This document shows, one piece after another, positions 54,327-63,596 of a stretch of DNA of 64,000 nucleotides (position 1 is its first letter; each line of letters starts with the position of its first letter). The position numbers and the translations under genes were made by a program. This DNA is from an uncultured Bacteroidales bacterium (GTDB lineage Bacteria > Bacteroidota > Bacteroidia > Bacteroidales > UBA932). The stretch is taken from assembly GCA_944326335.1 (NCBI GenBank), contig CALVDM010000001.1:1-64000 (forward strand), given 5' to 3'. The notes below the pieces were generated by a model. The model was not told where the DNA came from and made no database searches. It saw only the letters and a list, made by a program, of their open reading frames with translations.

Positions 54327-56969
54327 ATGGCAGGTGAGAAGATTGCGGAGACCCCGCTCATGAAGCAATATTTCAAGGTTAAGGCGCAGTATCCTGAAGC
54401 TGTGCTCCTTTTCCGTGTAGGGGATTTCTATGAGACTTTTGCGGATGATGCCCTGATAGCGAGCAAGGTCCTCGGGATAGTGCTCACGAAGAGGGCCAAC
54501 GGCTCGAAGTCATCGGTGCCTCTGGCCGGTTTCCCTCATCATTCTCTCGACATCTATCTCCCGAAACTTGTAAGGGCGGGCTACAAGGTGGCGGTGTGCG
54601 ACCAGCTGGAAGACCCGAAACTGACGAAGAAGATAGTGAAAAGGGGAGTCACTGAACTCGTGACCCCGGGGATAGCATTCAACGACCAGCTGCTCACGCA
54701 GAAGGAGAACAACTTCCTGTGCGGACTCACTTTTGAAAAGGACAGGTGCGGTGCAGCCTTCCTGGATGTCTCCACCGGAGCATTCCAGGTGGCGGAAGGT
54801 TCGCTGGACTACATTTTCAATCTCGTATCATCCTTTGCGCCGAAGGAACTCCTGGTCCCGAGGAGCTACAGGAAGGGAGTGCAGGAGAAGTTCGGGGAGC
54901 AATACTATATCTCGACACTCGAGGAGTGGGCTTTCGTCTATGAATCTTCCGTGGAGAAACTCAAGCGGCAGTTCGGGGTGGACTCCCTGAAGGGCTTCGC
55001 CATAGACTCGTTCCCTCTGGGGGTCATCTCCGCAGGAGCCTTGCTTTTCTACCTGGAGCAGACGCATCATTCCGGGCTGAAGAATATCTGTTCGATTTCG
55101 CGTATTGACGAAGCCAGGTTCGTGTGGATGGACAGGTTCACATTCAGGAACCTTGAGATTTTCTCGTCTTCCGCCGGAGGAGAGGGCGTGCCGCTGATTT
55201 CAGTTATGGACAGATGTTCTTCTCCAATGGGAGCCCGTCTTCTCAGGAGCTGGCTCGCCATGCCTGTCATGGACCTTGACGAACTGGAGTCCAGGTATTC
55301 GGTCGTGCAGCATTTCGTGGACAACAGCGAGGACCTCAGGCAGGTGCAGCAGCATCTCGGGGACACAGGTGACCTCGAACGCATAATAGCGAGGGCGGCT
55401 GCGGGGAAAATAGCCCCGAGGGAAGTGATGCAGCTCAAAAGGGGGCTTGAGCAGACGGGTCCGGTGAAGGCTCTCTGCAAAGGCAGGAATGTGGCTGCAC
55501 TCGATGCCATGTCCGATGCCCTGGACAACTGTGCAGGGCTTCTCGACACGTTGACGGCCTCCATGTGCCCGGAGCCGGCCGCGGCAATAGGTAAAGGGGA
55601 TGTGATAGCTCCCGGGGTGAACGCGGAACTCGACTCTCTCAGGAACCTCGCCAGACACGGCAAGGACATATTGGCTGATATCCAGAAAAGAGAGATGGAG
55701 AGGACCGGCATAACATCCCTGAAGATAAGCTACAATTCCGTGTTCGGCTATTATCTCGAAGTCAGGAATGCACACAAGGACAGGGTTCCGGAAGACTGGA
55801 TAAGGAAGCAGACCCTTGTGAATGCCGAAAGGTACATTACCGCCGAACTCAAGGAATACGAAGAGAAGATACTCGGGGCCGAGCAGCGCATATATGAGAT
55901 AGAGTCCATGCTCTATGCCGGGCTCGTGGCGGAAATCCAGAAGAACATAGCCGCCGTGCAGTCCAACAGCCGCATTCTCGCAAGGCTGGATGTCCTGGCA
56001 GGTTTCGCCGAACTGGCAGTTTCAGGCAACTATTGCCGACCTGTCATGAATACAGGCAAAAGGATAGACATCCGGGCGGGCAGGCATCCCGTCATAGAGA
56101 CCCTCATGCCGGCAGGCGAGGAGTTCATCCCGAACGACATAATGCTGGACAACGACACGCAGCAGATAATCATACTCACCGGTCCGAACATGGCGGGAAA
56201 GTCCGCATTGCTGAGACAGACCGCACTGATAGTGCTGATGGCTCAGACAGGCTCGTTCGTGCCGGCGGACAAGGCTGAAATCGGCTATTGCGACAAAATT
56301 TTCACGAGGGTGGGGGCATCGGACAATATCTCGAGGGGCGAATCCACCTTCATGGTGGAGATGCTTGAGACATCGATGATTCTCCACAACCTTTCCGAGC
56401 GTTCAATAGTCCTTCTCGACGAGATAGGACGCGGCACATCCACATACGACGGCATGTCCATAGCCCGGGCCATAGTCGAGTATATCCACGAATACGGTCA
56501 CGGGGCCAAGACTCTTTTCGCCACACATTACCACGAACTGAACGACCTTGAGACCATATATCCGAGGGTGAAGAACTTCCATATCGCCGTGAAGGAGGTG
56601 GACAAGCGGGTGATTTTCCTGCGTAAACTGAAGGAAGGAGGCGTTGCCCACAGTTTCGGGATACATGTGGCGAGGATGGCCGGAATGCCCAGGCAGGTCA
56701 TCGAGTCTGCCGAAAAGACTCTCGAGGCCCTTGAAAAGGGCGGTGACAGGAAAAGCGCAATGTCCGCAGTCAAGATAAGGCCGCACAATGTGCGCGAAGG
56801 CAGGGTGGAAAGCGACGGCTCGCTCCAGTTGTCGTTTTTCCAGCTTGACGACCCTGTTCTTTCCTCCCTGAAAGAAGACCTGGAGAAAGCCGACCTTAAC
56901 AACATGACTCCTCTCCAGGCCTTTGACCTTTTGCGCATTATGAAAGAAAAACTCGGCATAGACAAATGA
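54327..56969 (+). CDS. mutS: DNA mismatch repair protein MutS
   Basis: Recognises mismatches and starts repair. 880 residues from the ATG at 54327 (MAGEKIAETPLMKQYF); an upstream ATG at 54315 is also open. The mismatch-contact motif VGDFYETF (Phe-x-Glu) is in domain I; the ATPase has Walker A GPNMAGKSALLRQTA, the D-loop GRGTSTYDGMSIARAIVEYI and the switch ATHYHEL; a C-terminal helix-turn-helix dimer segment precedes LQLSFFQLDDPV. A standard, intact MutS1. Its stop is 15 bases from the convergent barrel gene. Confidence 0.97.
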   Translation: MAGEKIAETPLMKQYFKVKAQYPEAVLLFRVGDFYETFADDALIASKVLGIVLTKRANGSKSSVPLAGFPHHSLDIYLPKLVRAGYKVAVCDQLEDPKLTKKIVKRGVTELVTPGIAFNDQLLTQKENNFLCGLTFEKDRCGAAFLDVSTGAFQVAEGSLDYIFNLVSSFAPKELLVPRSYRKGVQEKFGEQYYISTLEEWAFVYESSVEKLKRQFGVDSLKGFAIDSFPLGVISAGALLFYLEQTHHSGLKNICSISRIDEARFVWMDRFTFRNLEIFSSSAGGEGVPLISVMDRCSSPMGARLLRSWLAMPVMDLDELESRYSVVQHFVDNSEDLRQVQQHLGDTGDLERIIARAAAGKIAPREVMQLKRGLEQTGPVKALCKGRNVAALDAMSDALDNCAGLLDTLTASMCPEPAAAIGKGDVIAPGVNAELDSLRNLARHGKDILADIQKREMERTGITSLKISYNSVFGYYLEVRNAHKDRVPEDWIRKQTLVNAERYITAELKEYEEKILGAEQRIYEIESMLYAGLVAEIQKNIAAVQSNSRILARLDVLAGFAELAVSGNYCRPVMNTGKRIDIRAGRHPVIETLMPAGEEFIPNDIMLDNDTQQIIILTGPNMAGKSALLRQTALIVLMAQTGSFVPADKAEIGYCDKIFTRVGASDNISRGESTFMVEMLETSMILHNLSERSIVLLDEIGRGTSTYDGMSIARAIVEYIHEYGHGAKTLFATHYHELNDLETIYPRVKNFHIAVKEVDKRVIFLRKLKEGGVAHSFGIHVARMAGMPRQVIESAEKTLEALEKGGDRKSAMSAVKIRPHNVREGRVESDGSLQLSFFQLDDPVLSSLKEDLEKADLNNMTPLQAFDLLRIMKEKLGIDK

Positions 56970-56984
56970 GGCGGCTCATACGCA

Positions 56985-58235
56985 TCATCTGTCGAACGAG
57001 AATCTGATTCCGAGGTTGAGGTTGAAGTTCAGCGGCCTGTCCGAATAGACTGTCTCTATGTCGGAGCCGTTGTCGAAATAGTATATTGCCCCTGGCTCGA
57101 GATAGATTCCTATCAGAGGCGACAGCGAGAACTGCACTCCGGCCAATGCAGTGACCGACCATTGCAGAGGCTTGACCATGAGCCTTTCCCTCTGGCTGTC
57201 CCTGATATCATTGCTGTATATGTAGTCTGTGCTTACATTGCCTCCGACACATTTCTCCATCATCCCTCCTGCCGACACATATACCTTGAACCAGGAATTG
57301 CTCCAGATGCCGCAGCTTGCCATGACCGGGATTCCGAGATAGTGGAGAGTCTGACGCGAGTCCACGTAGTAGGATTCGCTGCCGGTCCGGGACGTGGACA
57401 GAAGCCATGAATAGCTCAGCCCCGTGCCTATGCTCCATCGCGGAGTGATATTGTATGAGAAAGACACTCCCGCCCTTACAGGAAGGTGATGCCGTGTCTG
57501 TGTGCTTATCTCCTTTGTCCTGTTGAGCATGAGGATTCCTGCGAGGGCATTTTCCCCGTAGCTCATGGGAGATGTCATGGCTGCAGTGCTCACTGCCTGA
57601 CTGTAGCCGTTGTGGACCGAGCTTCCTCCGGCAAAGCCCGAGGCGTATATGTTGAGTGAAGGCTTCTTCCTTTCCTTCACCTCGGACGCTTCGGCAAGAA
57701 GCAGCTGCTGCCAGTCGTATGCCCTCCTGTCTGCCACATGGCCTGAATCCACGCTTTCCCGGACGTCTTCCGTCCGGCCTGCTTCGGGTACGGCATTCCC
57801 TCCGGACACCTCATCTCTTGCGGCTGGTGTTGTCTCTTCTTCCGAAGGCTCCGTCACCGGCTGCCTGTCCACGTCAGTCCGGGGCTGCCTGTCTGACGTC
57901 TGCACGTCCATATCAGTCCCGAGCTGTTTATCCACCGGCGGCTTTACTTCGTCTGCAGCCGGCTGTGCCGTTTCCGCGCGGTCCTGTTCCACGACGGCCA
58001 CAATGTTGTCCCTGGCTGCCTCCTGCGGGCTGAATGATGCCGTTGCGGGGGTGAATATGACCGCTATTGCAACTGCCGCCGCAACTCCTGAAAAAGCTGC
58101 AATCAGGAGGACGTTCCTTTTCCTGCGTCTTTTTGCCGAGCAGGCGGACATTATGTCTTCCCACATCCCGTCAGGAGCCGGTTCGGAATATCCTGACATC
58201 TTTGTCCTCAGCTCTTCTTTCCAGTTATCTTTCAT
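56985..58235 (-). CDS. Trans-envelope protein: anti-sigma-like tail, membrane helix, tether and outer-membrane barrel
   Basis: 416 residues. Residues 1-35 are hydrophilic, EPAPDGMWEDIMSACSAK being like anti-sigma/FecR-type N-termini; RRRKR (36-40) then marks the inside of one membrane helix, NVLLIAAFSGVAAAVAIAV (41-59). There follows a Pro/Glu/Asp-rich tether of about 120 residues with repeated motifs (TDMDVQTSDRQPRT, DVDRQPVTEP), and from about residue 190 a small barrel (KKPSLNIYASGFAGG to FNLNLGIRFSFDR) ending in an outer-membrane-like strand. It overlaps the sigma factor gene by 11 bases. Sensing at the outer membrane and release of sigma is inference; no characterised homologue is known to me. 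Confidence 0.8.
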   Translation of the reverse strand: MKDNWKEELRTKMSGYSEPAPDGMWEDIMSACSAKRRRKRNVLLIAAFSGVAAAVAIAVIFTPATASFSPQEAARDNIVAVVEQDRAETAQPAADEVKPPVDKQLGTDMDVQTSDRQPRTDVDRQPVTEPSEEETTPAARDEVSGGNAVPEAGRTEDVRESVDSGHVADRRAYDWQQLLLAEASEVKERKKPSLNIYASGFAGGSSVHNGYSQAVSTAAMTSPMSYGENALAGILMLNRTKEISTQTRHHLPVRAGVSFSYNITPRWSIGTGLSYSWLLSTSRTGSESYYVDSRQTLHYLGIPVMASCGIWSNSWFKVYVSAGGMMEKCVGGNVSTDYIYSNDIRDSQRERLMVKPLQWSVTALAGVQFSLSPLIGIYLEPGAIYYFDNGSDIETVYSDRPLNFNLNLGIRFSFDR

Positions 58236-58788
58236 ATCTGCTCCTGTATTCCGTTATCCATTTTGCAAGCATAGCCTTCGCCCTGTGAAGCTGCGAAGCG
58301 GATGAGTTTTCCTTGATTCCGAGCAGAGCGGCTATTTCCTTGTGTGTCTTGTCCTCGAATACGAAAAGGTTGAAGATGGTCCTGTAACCGTCCGGAAGCC
58401 TGCGTATCATTTCCTGTATCACATGCTCAGGTATGTCAGCTACTTCCAGCTGTGCCTCGGGAATGTCGGGGATTGAGGTCAGGTCCGCCTGTGCGGACAA
58501 CGCTTCCTTCCTGACGGATTTCCTGAGATACTTCAGCGCATGGTTCACGACAATCCTGCTCATCCAGGCCTTCAGCGATCCTTTTCCGCGGTACTGGAAA
58601 CTGTCGATTGACATGAATATCTTCACGAAACAGTCCTGCAACACGTCTTTCGCATCATCCTTGTCTGTGATATACCGTGAGCAGAGGGCATTCAGATAAC
58701 CTGAATAGAGACCGTACAGCTCTTTCATTGCGCTGCGGTCCCTATTCTTCAGTCTTTCTGCCAGTATCTGCTCCGATATGTCCTGCAT
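58225..58788 (-). CDS. ECF-type RNA polymerase sigma factor
   Basis: 187 residues: sigma-2 region (LYGLYSGYLNALCSRYI, then DAKDVLQDCFVKIFMSIDSF, RGKGSLKAWMSRIVVNHALK) and sigma-4 with helix-turn-helix LPDGYRTIFNLFVFEDKTHK / EIAALLGIKENSSASQLHRA. I start it at the ATG at 58786-58788; that base is shared with the NigD-like gene stop (TAATG), a clear coupling. Its own stop lies inside the barrel gene. It should activate its own operon or envelope genes when freed by the barrel protein's cytoplasmic tail; the target promoter is not visible. Confidence 0.94.
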   Translation of the reverse strand: MQDISEQILAERLKNRDRSAMKELYGLYSGYLNALCSRYITDKDDAKDVLQDCFVKIFMSIDSFQYRGKGSLKAWMSRIVVNHALKYLRKSVRKEALSAQADLTSIPDIPEAQLEVADIPEHVIQEMIRRLPDGYRTIFNLFVFEDKTHKEIAALLGIKENSSASQLHRAKAMLAKWITEYRSRYER

Positions 58789-59519
58789 TACCAGTCTTCG
58801 CGTGTACAATAGTCGAACTCGGCCTTCTTTTCACCGGAGAACGAGTCGAACACGAGGGTCAGCTTGACGGTCTCCCCGTTGGTGTCGGGCAGGTCTTTCA
58901 GGCTGAACGCCACTATCCCGTCGCCTTCCATATAGTCTGCATCGCCGTGGGCATTGTGCGTGAAGCGCACTTCGTACGGGTCGTCAGGGTTCAGTCCGGT
59001 GAGCAGGTTAAGCTCGTGCTTGATTCCGGAATTGCCCCAGAGGGTGTAGAAGTGGAGTGTAAGATATCCGTCTTCCACGTTTGTCATCCAGTCGTTGAAT
59101 ATCTCGACCGGATTGTTCCCGTATTCCGAAATGTCCGGGTCTTCTTCCGCCGCAATGTCCATGACCACCGGTTTTTTGGTGAGTATGGTGTCTATCCAGT
59201 TTACATCCACTGCTTTGGAATATACGGTCCCGTCCACGTCATCAGGCAATTTCGTCTCCGTGTAATTCACGAACGCCCTCACTTCCTTTTCTCCGTAAGG
59301 AAGCCTCGTGTTGGCTGTCGGCCACAGTTTCTCGTTGTCCGTCAGCTGGAAGTAGTAGTATTCGCTGTCCTCCTCTACGACAGGCTTCACTGTCACAATT
59401 GCAGTAGGGAGCAGGACGGAATAGTCGTAATCGTCGTCAGTCGAGTTGAGACACGACTGCATGAGAGGCATGGCAAGAATTGTCGCCATGGCCAGTATTC
59501 CTGTTCTGAATGTTTTCAT
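58788..59519 (-). CDS. NigD-like lipoprotein
   Basis: 243 residues with signal MKTFRTGILAMATILAMPLM and lipobox Cys in MQSC, followed by LNSTDDDYDYS; STDDD resembles the export signal of surface lipoproteins. The body is beta-rich, with VRAFVNYTETKLPDDVDGT and ISEYGNNPVEIFNDWMTNVE, as in Bacteroidales NigD proteins (immunity-like proteins named after nigrescin, of uncertain role). Its stop codon overlaps the start of the sigma factor gene, so it belongs to that signalling operon. Confidence 0.82.
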   Translation of the reverse strand: MKTFRTGILAMATILAMPLMQSCLNSTDDDYDYSVLLPTAIVTVKPVVEEDSEYYYFQLTDNEKLWPTANTRLPYGEKEVRAFVNYTETKLPDDVDGTVYSKAVDVNWIDTILTKKPVVMDIAAEEDPDISEYGNNPVEIFNDWMTNVEDGYLTLHFYTLWGNSGIKHELNLLTGLNPDDPYEVRFTHNAHGDADYMEGDGIVAFSLKDLPDTNGETVKLTLVFDSFSGEKKAEFDYCTREDW

Positions 59520-59589
59520 TTCCGGTATTTTTATGAATCCGATATATAAATCCGGAAATGGAAAAATCTTGCATGATGAAGTCTGCCGG

Positions 59590-59597
59590 CAAATTTA
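59590..59597 (-). promoter_or_regulatory. Candidate -7 box of the nigD-sigma-barrel operon
   Basis: TAAATTTG on the minus strand, 70 bases before the nigD-like start, overlapping the mrp stop codon. No -33 element found; an ECF-type promoter is an alternative. Confidence 0.4.
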
Positions 59598-60665
59598 AAT
59601 CCCTGCGATTTTCACCGCTTCGGCGACTTTCCCGGCAAGGATGACAAAAGCCTCTCCGTCCGGGCCGGAAGACAAGGCTACAGGCTCGCCGTCGTCCCCG
59701 GCTTCCCGTATGCCCTGCACGAGAGGAATCTGCCCGAGCAGCGGAATACCGTATTTTTCCGCCATCTTCGCCCCTCCGTCTTTACCGAAGATATAGTATC
59801 TGTTCCCGGGAAGCTCTGCAGGCGTGAACCATGCCATGTTCTCCACAAGTCCGAGTATAGGCTTGTTTATGCTTTCGTTCCGGAACATGTTCACCCCTTT
59901 CTCGACATCGGCAAGCGCGACAGCCTGGGGCGTGCTCACTATTACCGCTCCGGTCAGTGGGATGTCGTGCACGAGGCTGATGTGTATGTCCCCTGTTCCA
60001 GGAGGCATGTCTATGAGCAGGAAGTCGAGTTCTCCCCATCTCACCTGGAGAATCATCTGCTTCAATGCATTGCAAGCCATTGGCCCCCTCCATATCAGGG
60101 CCTGTTCGGGTTTTGCGAAGTAGCCGATGGACATCCATTTCACCCCGTATTTCCCGAGCGGCATTATGACTTCCTTGTCCCCGTCCTTGAAGGCTTCCGG
60201 AACCTGCCCTTCTGTGCCTGTCATTTTTGGTACGGACGGCCCGTAGACATCGGCGTCCGCCAGCCCCACCTTGTATCCGAGACGGGCAAGGGCGACGGCA
60301 AGGTTCACAGCCACTGTCGATTTCCCTACGCCTCCTTTCCCGGAAGCAACCCCGATTATGTTCTTCACATCAGCGAGCTCCTCGAGCCCGAGGTCGAGTC
60401 CGGCATGCCTCCGTGTCTCTTCGTCACGGATTATGGTCCTGACTTCAGGCTCCACATCCGGGATATGCCTTCTCAGGGCAGCCTTTGTGCTTCCTATCAG
60501 GTATTCGGCAAGAGGGTCACGGTGTTTCGGGAAGGCGAGGGTCACCGTCACCTTGTTCCCGTCTATTTCCACCTTGTCCACCATTCCGAGTTCGACGATG
60601 TTCCTGTCTCCCTTTGCCGGATGCTGCACATCGTACAGCATTTTCATTATCTCGTTCTGTTTCAT
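59595..60665 (-). CDS. mrp: Mrp/NBP35-family Fe-S carrier ATPase
   Basis: Cytosolic P-loop ATPase that carries or inserts Fe-S clusters. 356 residues from the ATG at 60663-60665. It begins with a DUF59/MIP18 domain (MKQNEIMKMLYDVQHPAKGD), then the deviant Walker A IGVASGKGGVGKSTVAVNLA and the Mrp signature (LIDMPPGTGDIHISL). Together with the stand-alone DUF59 protein at 7711-8067 it completes part of the Fe-S machinery seen in this window. Its 5' end is 22 bases from the S46 peptidase stop, so it may be co-transcribed. Confidence 0.95.
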   Translation of the reverse strand: MKQNEIMKMLYDVQHPAKGDRNIVELGMVDKVEIDGNKVTVTLAFPKHRDPLAEYLIGSTKAALRRHIPDVEPEVRTIIRDEETRRHAGLDLGLEELADVKNIIGVASGKGGVGKSTVAVNLAVALARLGYKVGLADADVYGPSVPKMTGTEGQVPEAFKDGDKEVIMPLGKYGVKWMSIGYFAKPEQALIWRGPMACNALKQMILQVRWGELDFLLIDMPPGTGDIHISLVHDIPLTGAVIVSTPQAVALADVEKGVNMFRNESINKPILGLVENMAWFTPAELPGNRYYIFGKDGGAKMAEKYGIPLLGQIPLVQGIREAGDDGEPVALSSGPDGEAFVILAGKVAEAVKIAGI

Positions 60666-60687
60666 GTCTGTTTTCCTCAGTCTCATC

Positions 60688-62859
60688 TTATCTGACCAGG
60701 TCCATCTCTTCGAGAAGCCATCCGGCCCCGCCGAATTTCTCGATTACGAAAAGGACATAGCGTATATCCACGTTGATGCATCTCTGGAGTTCAGGTTCGA
60801 ACATCACGTCGCTGCTCATTGACTCCCAGTTCCCGTCGAAGGCAAGTCCTATGAGATCGCCGTCTGCATTCATGACCGGGCTGCCGGAGTTGCCTCCCGT
60901 GATGTCGTTGTTGGAAAGGAAGGCCACCGGAAGTTTCCCGTCAGGCATTGCATAGTCTCCGAAATCCTTGCTTGTGTACAGCTCCTTCAGCTTCCCGGGC
61001 ACCACGAATTCCCAGTTGTCCGGGTCTTCCTTCTCCATGACTCCGTCGAGGGTAGTGTAATATCTGTAAATCACGGCATCCCGCGGGGAATAGCCCTTCA
61101 CCGTCCCGTAGGTGAGCCTCATGGTGAAGTTGGCATCCGGATATGAAGGTTCTCCCTTCTTCCATTCCATGAGGCCGGCCGTATATGCCTTCCTGCCTTC
61201 GAGAAGGAGTTCCGTGCTCGCCCCCATTCCGGGATATGCCCCTGTTATTATTTCTTTTACCTGCGCCGAGAGTCTGTATGCAGGGTCGTCCTCGACAGCC
61301 TGCCATCCGCGTTCCTCTATGGCTTCCGACAGTTTTTCCGCGGAAGTGAATATGCTGTTACCGAAAAGGCTGTCCACGTATTCTTCGAGGTCAATGTCCC
61401 TGAAGTCCGGAGAGATGTCCGTCAGGAGGATGTCATCCGGCGCGTTGTCCCTGTAGAACCCGAGCATGGCAAGGGCGACTTTCCTGTCTGTAGGTTCCGA
61501 ATAGTCCCTGTAAGTCGGAAGAAGGTCTGCATAGGCCTGCTTCAAGGCTTCAGTTGAGTCTTTTTCCCCGGTGGGCATCAGGGAGAGCCGGAACAGCTTG
61601 TCCAACTGTGCCGCCATCTGCTGCAGCTCTATCCTGTAGATGGATTCGTATGCGAGCAGATATCTCGTGACGGGTTCTTTTCCAGCCTCTACGCCTTCGG
61701 CAATCGTTCCGAGGGCTTTGCCGTACCTGCTGTCCCTGGATTTCTTTTCAGATACCCATGCCTGGAAATCCTTTTCCTCCTGCTCTGCACGCGGTATCAC
61801 GTCCAGCTTGTCGAACGCGATTTCCATCCCCTGCCATTTTTTCCATCCGTTCGAGGACGAGGCGTATTTGTTCGCATATTTTATCCTTATGGCCGGGTCG
61901 GCGAGCATGTCCTCCATGAGCACGTTCTGGCGGATTGTACGTGCCGCAATCCTTATGCTGTTGGTCCTGAGCTGCTCCGCGAGTTCCGGGGAAGTCTGGA
62001 ACCTCGTGGTCTCGCCCGGGTAGCCCATTATCATGGTATAGTCCCCTTCCCGGATTCCCTTGAGGGAAATTTTCAGATGTTTTTCAGGCCTGTACGGCAC
62101 ATTGTCTTCGGAATACTGGGCCGGGTTGTTGTCCTTGTCGGCGTAGACACGGAATATAGAGAAGTCTCCCGTGTGCCTCGGCCACATCCAATTGTCCGTA
62201 TCCGCCCCGAACTTGCCTATCGACGAAGGCGGTGCCCCGACGAAGCGGATGTCCTTGAACACTTTGTAGACAGTCAGGTAGTAGACGTTATGGTCGTAGA
62301 AAGGTATGATGTAGGCTTCGCAGAAAGGGTTCTTCTCCTCGGCTTCGCCTATGAGCTTGTCGTAGAAGTTCCTGTTGATGTATTTTGTTGTCAGGGACTC
62401 CTTGTCCGTGCTGTCCCTGTACATCTTCTCCGCTTTCCTGGCCACGGCGTTGTATTCGTCCGTCACATCCTGCATGTATTCCAGGAAAGTGACTTCGAGC
62501 CCTTCCACAGGGAGTTCCTCTCCACGGTTCATGGCCCAGTAGCCGTCCGTGAGATAGTCGTGCTCCACGGAACTAAGCTTCTGAATGCTTGCGTATCCGC
62601 AGTGGTGATTCGTCAGCAGAAGTCCTTCATCCGACACGATTTCACCGGTGCACCCTCCGCCGAACTGCACTATGGCATCTTTGAGGGATGAATGGTTTAT
62701 GCTGTAAATCTGGTCGGCGGAAAGCCTGCATCCCATCTCCTGCATTGTTCCGATGTTCATCTTCTCGAGCAGCGGCAGCATCCACATCCCTTCGTCTGCC
62801 TTTGCCGGCATGAATGCAAGAGCCAGCACTGCGATTGTCAAGAATTTTTTCATTCGCAT
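60688..62859 (-). CDS. S46-family dipeptidyl-peptidase (DPP7-like)
   Basis: Periplasmic serine exopeptidase that removes dipeptides from the N-terminus of peptides, key for peptide use in Bacteroidales. 723 residues; signal MRMKKFLTIAVLALAFMPAKA (a second ATG at 62853 is equally good). Catalytic His in LLTNHHCGYA (about residue 86) and Ser658 in GGNSGSPVMNADG. Eighteen residues after that Ser stands Gly676 (FDGNWES), the position where DPP11 has Arg; a Gly here points to DPP7-type preference for hydrophobic residues at P1 (established for the family, inferred here). Confidence 0.93.
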   Translation of the reverse strand: MRMKKFLTIAVLALAFMPAKADEGMWMLPLLEKMNIGTMQEMGCRLSADQIYSINHSSLKDAIVQFGGGCTGEIVSDEGLLLTNHHCGYASIQKLSSVEHDYLTDGYWAMNRGEELPVEGLEVTFLEYMQDVTDEYNAVARKAEKMYRDSTDKESLTTKYINRNFYDKLIGEAEEKNPFCEAYIIPFYDHNVYYLTVYKVFKDIRFVGAPPSSIGKFGADTDNWMWPRHTGDFSIFRVYADKDNNPAQYSEDNVPYRPEKHLKISLKGIREGDYTMIMGYPGETTRFQTSPELAEQLRTNSIRIAARTIRQNVLMEDMLADPAIRIKYANKYASSSNGWKKWQGMEIAFDKLDVIPRAEQEEKDFQAWVSEKKSRDSRYGKALGTIAEGVEAGKEPVTRYLLAYESIYRIELQQMAAQLDKLFRLSLMPTGEKDSTEALKQAYADLLPTYRDYSEPTDRKVALAMLGFYRDNAPDDILLTDISPDFRDIDLEEYVDSLFGNSIFTSAEKLSEAIEERGWQAVEDDPAYRLSAQVKEIITGAYPGMGASTELLLEGRKAYTAGLMEWKKGEPSYPDANFTMRLTYGTVKGYSPRDAVIYRYYTTLDGVMEKEDPDNWEFVVPGKLKELYTSKDFGDYAMPDGKLPVAFLSNNDITGGNSGSPVMNADGDLIGLAFDGNWESMSSDVMFEPELQRCINVDIRYVLFVIEKFGGAGWLLEEMDLVR

Positions 62860-62883
62860 ATCTTTTTATTGTTTTCTTTCCGT

Positions 62884-63543
62884 TCACTCCCACAGTACGG
62901 GTTCGAGCCCCTTCGGTCTGAAACTCCTCCTGTGATACGGGGTGAGCCCGTATTTCCTTATGGCTTCGATGTGCCCTTTTGTCGGATATCCCATGTTCCT
63001 GTCCCATCCGTATTCCGGATATTCCAGAGCAAGCCTTCTCATGCATTCGTCCCTTGCGGTCTTGGCAAGGACCGACGCGGCCGCTATGGAGGCGAATCTG
63101 GCGTCCCCCTTCACGATGCAGCTGTACGGGATGCTGTCAAATGCCGCGGCCTTTTCCACGGACTGCCCTGAAATCGAAGCGATGAATGAGAATGACCTGA
63201 ATCTGTTGCCATCTATGAGCAGATATTCCGGTTTTACGGCGAGGGCCATGACGGCTTTCTGCATACCGGCGATGGATGCGTTCAGGATATTGATGGCATC
63301 TATTTCTTCCGGGCCGACAGATTGCACCGAATATGCCACAGCCTCGCGCTCGATTATGGGGCGGAGCCTGTCCCTGTCCTTTTCGGACATCTGTTTCGAA
63401 TCGTTGAGCAGAGGGTGCCTGAACCCGTCGGGAAGTATGACTGCCGCAGCGAAGACCGGACCCGCAAGAGGTCCTCTCCCCGCTTCGTCACAACCTGCCT
63501 CCAGCAGGTCTCCGTTCAGGTGCGTGAGCAATTCCGATGTCAT
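62884..63543 (-). CDS. rnhB: Ribonuclease HII
   Basis: Removes ribonucleotides from DNA and RNA primers. The N-terminal [20 protein letters not shown] holds the metal-binding Asp-Glu pair; LLIDGNRF and [17 protein letters not shown] follow, and the end is the basic [12 protein letters not shown]. 219 residues. It stands 24 bases after the S46 peptidase gene's start region and downstream of the XRE-type gene; a -7 box 22 bases upstream suggests it has its own promoter. Confidence 0.96.
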   Translation of the reverse strand: MTSELLTHLNGDLLEAGCDEAGRGPLAGPVFAAAVILPDGFRHPLLNDSKQMSEKDRDRLRPIIEREAVAYSVQSVGPEEIDAINILNASIAGMQKAVMALAVKPEYLLIDGNRFRSFSFIASISGQSVEKAAAFDSIPYSCIVKGDARFASIAAASVLAKTARDECMRRLALEYPEYGWDRNMGYPTKGHIEAIRKYGLTPYHRRSFRPKGLEPVLWE

Positions 63544-63564
63544 CAGTCATCTCTTTGTCCGTGG

Positions 63565-63596
63565 CAAAGTTACTGCTTTTCGGTCTTGGAATCAAG
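63565..63596 (-). promoter_or_regulatory. Candidate rnhB promoter
   Basis: On the minus strand TAACTTTG (63565-63572) matches the -7 box, with CTTG (63593-63596) 20 bases upstream in the -33 position (three of four). Confidence 0.48.
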
